This document shows, in pieces, positions 28,001 to 37,000 of a DNA stretch of 64,000 nt. Below the pieces are notes generated by a model. It was not told the DNA's origin and did no database searches. It saw only the letters and a list, made by a program, of their open reading frames with translations. Numbering within the stretch: position 1 is the first letter of the stretch; each line of letters starts with the position of its first letter. A program made the position numbers and the translations under genes. This DNA is from Sipunculus nudus (taxonomy: Eukaryota > Annelida > Sipuncula > Golfingiida > Sipunculidae): positions 93,274,723-93,338,722 of the forward strand of contig CM049309.1 of NCBI GenBank assembly GCA_026874595.1. Reading direction: 5' to 3'.

Positions 28001-31000
28001 ACCTTGGCCCAGCTTGGCCACTACTAGCAGGCTTCCCCTCTGCCCTGCACTCATGCCCCCCCCCCCCCCCAGCTGGTGCATAAACTAGATGAATGTTATA
28101 ATTTTTCTGTATTTTATTTTATTCTTGGACATGCTACATTTTAGATTTTGTATTGAACCACCAGGGTTACAATGATTAAAGTGTACATTTAATTGTGTCC
28201 ACAAAGTGGTGTATTGCTGTGAAAGTGTGGATGTTCATGAGATAAGTAATTCCTTACTTCAGAAGAGTAAAAACTTCACCAGGTGTGAAATTGACTATTA
28301 ATTCCAGTAATTAATTAAAACTGGGATAGTAATTAGCACAATGATATTGTTTGTCCCTCATTCAACCAACAGTGTATATACTTTATTTGAAAAGATGTTT
28401 TATTTTATCAAATTTACATTTATTTTATTTTGGTGAATAAAATTAAGCTTGTCCTGAAAACTCCAATGTGCAAAACTTTTTAACAGTGATTCAAGGAATA
28501 TTCTTGTAGATGCCATGTTGTGGCATTATTTTCTTTTAAAATCAGTTTAAACATTTATGATTTAAAAATAATAAAATATATGTGTATGCATAATATGACC
28601 CAATGTTTTTTACTCTGTATATATAATGATTGCAACTTTTGCAACAATTCTTATATTTTCAGGTTTTTTAATTAAAAATTTATAAACCTGTAAATAAAAA
28701 AATGATTCAGATAAAAACTTCTTAATGAAAAAAGTGGATCTGCTTAAAAAAAATAGGATTATATATAAACTTAAATGCATTATTCTCTTGAAAGTGAAAT
28801 AGGTATTAGTCCATTCTGTCCACTTGCCTGTCCATCTGTAAATTTTTGTATGCAACACAGTATCTCAAAACTTTTACTGTTTTTCTTCATGACAGTCTTG
28901 TCAGAGTATTAGTTTGCAATCATATATTTAGAACTTTACTATAACCAAGTAGGAGGGCCCCTTTCCTCTTAGCTTTTCATATTCTTATATAAATGAAAAC
29001 ATTACAATAGAATATTTCTACATCCACCTTCGTGCTGCCCTCACTTTTCCCTTCTCCGAACCCCATCCAAAGTCAGCCTCAGTAAGCAAGAACAAGATGA
29101 AACAGATATATTCATACTTTAATATTTTGTATAACTATTCGTCCATAGGTACCTATGTACATGCCAGAAATTATGTCAATATTGTGTAATATGTAGACCT
29201 AGTGGGCATCACAATAATGTACCTTGTTAAGACTAAAGAGATATTGTGTCATACAGTCACATATTCATAAATCACTTCATCAGCATAGTTAATCATAACA
29301 TCATATCTGTCAAATTGAACCCTTGCAGACTACCATACACTTTAGATCCTTCAACAAATAGCCTTATCATCATTCTACTACTGCTTATTACTGCTGTCAT
29401 TGCATTCATATTTGCTCAAATATATCACAATTTTCAACCCCTCCTAAATAAATAAAAAATAAACCACTTTATTTGACTCTATTAATCCATCAGTCAGGTA
29501 ATTTCATTTATCATTAACTCACATATTACATTACATTCCTTTATAATAGCCGACCATGTACATGATATTCATAAGCTTTATCGACTCGATATAGTATCAC
29601 AGTGGAGAAACATTTATAGTCCAATCACGATCAGCTGAGCGCCGTGACCCATGGGTCCCTTGTTTGACATGCTGGGAGACCCCTGAAAAGTCATCTTGTA
29701 AACCTTGAAAATAGGTGTCTGTTACCCATATCCTTCATGCTACAGAGCTCCATAGTACCCCAATGAATATTGGATGATTTTATACAAAAGGTCAAGTTTG
29801 GAAAAAGTATTTCATTCAAATTTGACATTCAGATGATAAAATTACTTTTGTCAATGTCTTCCTGGTCAGCTGAGCGTCATGAACCCTGGGTCACTTGTTA
29901 TTAATGTACTACTTTCCTGAGCATCCTTCAGTAAGGTTTATATACAAACAAATCAGACACCTTGCAAAGGTACTTAATTCTATTTGAAAATTTTGTTTTA
30001 ACTTGGATGACTCATATTTTTATATCTTGTTTCTTGCAGGTTTCAGTGGAAGCTGTGCTGAAAATTTTCAGAGAAAATGCTGATAAAGCTAAGCAGCTTA
30101 TTTTGAAAAGTATTCCAAAGATTGCTGAGAAAAATTGGGAAACTGTATTGAATGAAAAAAAGGTATGCTTTTTAGCTCAGCTGACTGAAAAGTCAACTGA
30201 GGTATAGGAATGGCACTTTGTTCATCGTCTGTCTAGCTGTCTGGTAGTCCGGCCATCTTTCAATCCGTTAGCAAGGTACAAATTGTAAACCCTGGCCCTA
30301 GAAACTTTTAGGTGAACATGCAGGGAGGTCAATAAAAAAATCTTTCTGGAAACCTAAAATTTGGTCTCTGTGACCTATATTTTCCAATCTATGGGGCTTG
30401 TAAGTATCAGAATCAGAATAATTAAAATTTGATACAAAACCTCCAGTATCTTGATAATTAATACATGGGTTGCCATGAATCTTGCCTTGAATATTGACTG
30501 AATATTTTTATCAGTTCCAGAAAACTGGTGGCACCACCTGTATTTTTTTAAAAATTTATTTTCTGTTTTGAGCCCCATAATAACAGTAATTATGTCAGTT
30601 TCTCAGCGTTGGTTTCATCCAGTGTCCTGAACTTTTTTTCCATCCCTGAAGACTGGTGGTGCAACCTATTTTTCTATTTTTCATGTTTTTTTAGCTTAAC
30701 TGACTGAAAGTCAATTGAGGTTTTAGGAATGGCACTTTGTCAGTCTGCCTTCTGCCAATCATAACTGCTAACCCTAGAAACTTGAACTGAATAACTGTAG
30801 AGGTCAATAAAAAATCTCCTTGGAAACCTGTAATTAGGTCACTGTGACCTACATCCTTTGAGCTATGGGGCTCGTAAATACCCCCAAGCAAAATTAAAAA
30901 TTTGATACAAAATCTGCAGTATCTTGATAATTAATGCATGGATTGCCCTGAATCTTGCCTTGAATATTGACTATGACTAGTGTTGTCAGTTCCAGAAAAC

Positions 31001-34000
31001 TGGTGGCACCACCTGTATTTTTAGCTCAGCTGACTATAAGTCATCTGAGCTATAGTCTTGGTCCATTGTCCATCGTCCGTCCGTCTGTCCGTCCGTCCGT
31101 CCGTCCGTAGATGTGGCACGTTTTGAAACCGTAAGACCTAGGAATCCAAAATTCAGCATAATGTTAGATGTCCCCAAGATCTCCTACCAAGCCGAAAACT
31201 GGATCTTTGCAACTTCGTTCCTTTGAGAAATTAAGGAAAAACCTCAATTTTTTATTAAAATCCTATTTTCACACTTCAGGACTGCCTAATATCAAAACCA
31301 CTCATCTGTTTTTCCTCATATTTACCATAAATATTCTTCTATATTGTTTCTATTTACATGCCAGAAATTATGTCTGTTAAGTATAAATTCTTGAAGTTAT
31401 GGGCCCAAACATAATGGACTTTGTAAAAAATCAGGAAAAATATTTACTCACTTAACATGAAAAATTTTGAAACTAGGGTCTATTTTCCCAAGTATATAAC
31501 TATGTTTAATTAAGATTCAATTGTTTACCCAAAATTAGATCTGAATTTTGTAAATTTTTTAAGTAATTAGCTTTAAAATAAAATCAGTACCTTAAATTTT
31601 GCCCAACTTTGACCATGGCACGTTTTTTTCCTGTAAGTACCATTGATTTAATTTTCACAGCATGTAAACATAAATATTTAATTTGTTAAAATCTGAAATT
31701 TGGAAGTAAAAGCTTGATAATTAAGCTAGTTATTGATTTTTTTCTTGAGGCTCTATTGTAGTCATTTGCTTTGATTACAGATTACAGATGCAGGGTCCCA
31801 CTCCAGGTCACTGGAAGTCAGCTATGCCAGGGTTTCTGATTTGTTACAGTCACTGGGGGAGATCCCCTGCTGTGACAGGTGTACAGTTATTCTCATATCA
31901 CCACCCCAATCACCCCCCCCCCCCCCCCCCCCGCAAACCCAACCCACCAAGTGTTCACTGTATCTCCTTAATTGTAATGCTGTTTCCACTCTGATATGCA
32001 AAAACTTTCCTTGAAAAAGTAATTCAAGGTGTAATCCAGAAGATGCAATGTTGTGTAATGTAGCATTTTTAAAGAAATCATTTTTCTTTTAAATGATTTT
32101 ATCAATCATGATGGAACCCATCAGTATGCTTAAATTATTATAAAATATGAAGCACATTATGGATAAATAAAGACACAATTAAAAATTGAGAAATCTAAAT
32201 CAAGTATTTTTTTATATATTTATTGTTTTGCAGATATAAAAGATATAGTTTTGTGGTAAAAAATAAATAAACATTTGTATGCATGATGTGGTGTTATCTG
32301 ACAAAATTGGATTTATGATGATGCAATTGAGAATTATGAATCAACTTTTATATTCAGATTTATATATGTATATTGAAAATGTATAGAAATATAAACTTAA
32401 ATTTAAAAAAAAATTGATGTGATAAAAAAATGAGGATTTATTACAAACATTTGTTCATTATTTTCCTGCATCAGCAGAATTTGAGATCAGGCTTTGTTTG
32501 CCATGTTTTATGTTGTTAATTAGTTATATTTCAACTGTATACATTTCATAAAAAAAACATATATTTAATAATATATATTATACAAAGAAAGATTCGATTG
32601 AACAAATGTGTAAACTACTGAAATGTCAACAGTTAATCGAAAAGCCAACTAATGATCATGGTAATTGTACAGATCATTTGTTCACAAACTGCTCACATGC
32701 TTCAGTTTCAACATTAGGAAACACATGGTCAGGTCACAAAATATTATTTGCAACAATTTCTTGCTCATCAATACAAACCAATCATATAAACCAACCATGG
32801 CCTTTATTACCTCTTCCTCTTACACTTTATCTCCATTTGATATTATTTTAGATTTTTACCTTCAAGGTTAACGTCAGCTGAGCACAGTGACCCATAGGTC
32901 CCTTGTTTTTTAATTATTGCCATTTTTTTGTAGACCTTCAAATGACAGCATTAATGTAAGTTTCTCAGCTGTGGTTTCATCCAGTGTCCTTGAAAGCCGG
33001 TGGATTGATTGATTATAATTGGTTTCTTCAGTTCCTGAAGAGTTGTTCTGCCACCTTTATTTTATTCAAATTATGGTGCATTTTTAGCTCAGCTGACTGT
33101 AAGTCAACTGAGGTATAGGAATGGCGCTTTGTCCGGCGTCTGTCCGGGAGTCCGGCCCTCTGGCCGTCCGTTAGCAGGGTACAAATCGTAAGTGCTGAAC
33201 CGAGAAACTCCTAATTGATTATCCAGGGAGGTCAAATAAAAATCTCCTTGAAAACCTGAAATTAGGTCACTGGGAATTTTATCCTCTGAGCTATGGGGCT
33301 TGAAATTACCCCCCAGAATAATCAAAAATATAATACAAAACCTCCAATATCTTGATAATTAATGCATGGATTGTCATGAATCTTGCCTTGAATATTGACC
33401 ATGACTAGTTTTGTCAGTTCCCGAAAAGTGGTGGTGCCACCTGTATTTTTTGTTATTTTAAAGAATATTTAAAAAATTTTTTTTTCTATAAAATGACAAC
33501 AATCATGTCAGTTTCTCAGCTGTAATTCCATCTAGTGTCCCAAAACCTGGTGTGTTTCTTGATCACAAGTGGATGCCATATAGTTATCACTCTGTCTGTC
33601 TGTTTGTCTGTCTGTCTGTCCATCCATCCACCCACACAAATTTGTTTCCAGATTTTATTGACACATGGATTTTAAACTTGACTTACATATTGCCCACCAC
33701 TAAAGCAAGAACCGTGTCGATTTTGGGGTCCAACGGTCAAAGGTCATGGTCACAGGACTCATTTCTCTCAAAAGAATGCATATGCATTTGAAGCCAAACT
33801 TTTCATCCCAAACTTTCCATCTTAAAGATATTTGCTAACCTGCCAATAGGGGAAGATTCTGTTTAATTTTGGGGTCATTAGGTCAAAGGTCAAGGTCACA
33901 GTACCCACTTATTTAGAAAGATTGTGGATGCATTTTAAGCCAAACTTTTCATCCAAAACCTTCCATCTTGCACATATAACTGAGCTGCCAATAGGGAAAG

Positions 34001-37000
34001 AAACTGATTGATTTTGGGGTCACAAGGTCAAAGGTCATCGTCACAGGGGCCCACCTGTCCACATATTTGTTTCTGGATGATAACTCCAGTTTGGATTAAC
34101 ATATTGGTTTCAATTTTGACTTATATATAACCCACCAATAATGTAAAAAACCTTTTGATTTTGGGGTCATAAGGCTAAAGGTCAAGGTCACAGGACCCAC
34201 TTCTTTGAAAATATTGTTGATGTATTTTTAGCCAAACATTCTGTCCCAAACATTCTATCTTCCAGATGTTGCTCATCTGCCAATAGTGGAAGTAACTGAT
34301 GGATTTTGGGGTCACAAGGTTAAAGGTCAAGGTCACAGGGGCCATCAGTCCACATATTAGTTTCCAGATGATAACACCAGTTCAGTTTGAAATATTGATT
34401 TCAAACACGACTTATATATGGCCCACCACTAAAGTAAGAACTGTTGATTCTAGGGTCATGAGACCAAAGGTCAAGGTCACAGGACCCACAACTTTAGATA
34501 GATTGTGGATGCATTTTAAGCCAAACTTTTCATCTCAATCCTTCCATTATCAACATGTGGTGCACCTGCCAAAAGGGGAAGTTTCCTTTTGATTTTGGGG
34601 TCATAAGGTCAAAGGTTAAGGTGACAGGGCCCATCCATTCACAAATTAGTTTATGGATGATAATTCCAGTTTGTGTAGACAGGTTGGCTTCAAACTGATC
34701 ACAGGACCAATATTTTGGAGAAACTTCATAAACATATATCCTTATAGACAAATGCACTTGAGCATCGAGACCCATGGGTCCCTAGTTTTCTAAAGTTATT
34801 TTGAGACTGCCAAATGATATTGATACTGTCAGATCACAACTGTGGTTCCATCTGTTTCATGAAACCTTGTGTGTTTATTAGGGAACCGCTTTAATAAGCA
34901 GAGGCCCTATATGAATCACTCTGGTTGCTGTCTGTTTGTCTTTCTGTATGTCCATCAAATCTGTTTCCTAATGATAACTCCAGTTAGGATTGCCATGTGG
35001 ATTTCAAACTTAGACTTAAACATGGCCCACCAATAATGTAAGAACAATTTTGATTTTGGCATCATGAGGTGAAAGGTCAAGGTCACAGGACCCACTTCTT
35101 TTAAAAGATTGTGAGTGTACTTTAAGCTAATCTTTCCATCCTAAACCTTCTATCTTCCAGTATTGCTCATTTGCCAATATGTCAATTTGTCACAGGGGCC
35201 ATCTCTCCACATTTTTGTTTCTGGAAGATAACCCCAGTTTGGATTGACATATCGGTTTCAAACTTGACATATCTATGGCCCACCACTAAAGTAAGAACTC
35301 TATTGATTTGTGGGTCATGTAGCCTTCTGTCCAAAAATTAGTTTATGGGTGATAACTCCAGTTTGGGTAGACAGGTTAGCTTCAAACTGATCATAGGACC
35401 CATATTTTGAAAAAGCTCATAAACATATCCTTATAGACAAATTCAGCTGAACGTTAGGACCCATGGGTCCCTAGTTATAATTATATACACTATGTTGTTG
35501 AAATTGATCAGGTTTCCTTTATTTGATTTTTATGTATGTCTTTACATGATAATGCAGGTTTACATGAGACACCAAAATTCAGTAATTTCCTCTACTTAAT
35601 ATTATAGATACAATCTAAAATCAAACTGACTTTTAAATGCTTTCCATTTGCAAGAAAACAAAAAATTCTAAACAAAACAAAAGCATGTCATGTTAGTCAG
35701 CTTCAGGTTATATTTTTTGGTTGTAATTGTAGAGGTGTGGCCATATTTTGTGACACTAATAACAGAGGAGTGGCCATTTTTCATCTGAGCTATAGCAGTC
35801 ATTCTGTCTTTGGTCCGTCTGGTCATCTGGCCGGCTGGGTGTCTGTTCCCTAACAGGGCCGAAACTGTTACCACTGGGCCTAGAATCTTCCAACTGTACA
35901 TCCAGGAAGGCCCATGAAAAATTTTCTTGGAAAGCTGAAATTAGGTCTCTGTTATAAGTCAAAAACTAATAGACAGATTTCTTCCATATTATTCATATAC
36001 ATATATATAGGTTATGGGAAGATGTATTTTTAAATTGGGGTCATGACCTTTCCTATCAGAGTGGCCTTGAATATTGCCATATATGGTGAAAATCACACAA
36101 ATTCTTAAATATTTCAATAAGGGATGCATGGATTGATCCAAAAATCAAATTGACCTAAGATCTTGGATAGTTTTGTCTTCTGTTGAAGACAGGTGGTGCC
36201 ACCTTCTGTCCTTTTCTTGTTTTTGTACCTTTTAATACCCTCTTCACTACCACTTGACAGTACTGTGAGCATTATAAATAACTAGTAGCCCATGGGCCAT
36301 GACGCCCAGCTGAATTCAAGGAATGTTGAACAATGAGCAAAATGACTGCCAGAGTGCTAAAAATCATGGATTTTGTGAAGAGTCCTTAGAAATGTCTGTT
36401 TTATGAGAAAACTCTCCAAGACGGATTGACATGCCAAATTTCAGACCAATATCTTGAACTACTCCTTAGATATGAGCCATTATCCTCCAAAGCACATGTA
36501 GGTATGGATGCCACAGGAAAATGATTGTGGATGGTGCCATCAGTCTTTTATTCAGATCTATGGACATGCACAATTTTAGGCCAATATGGCAAATCACTCC
36601 TGATAAAGGGCATTTATTTATTCTACAAAACCTGGAAAGTATGTGGCGCCAACTGTCTGGTTTAGGAGAAAACTTTCCAAGATGGATAGACACACCAAAT
36701 TTCAGACCAATATCTTGAACCTTTCTGAGATATGAGCAATTTTCACCCAAAGCAAATATACTGATAGACACCACGCTAAAACAACTGCAGACAGTGCCAC
36801 CAGTCTTGTTTATGAGATGTAGGTGTTGAGGATCTATGAACATGCACAATTTCAACCCAATACATCGAAGAACCAATAAGACACACAGATGGACACTACA
36901 TAAAAAGTATTGTAGGTGCAGCCACCACTCATAATTATGAGATTGAGAGATCCAAGATCTATAGACATGCAAACTTTCAGCACAATATATTGAGCCACTC

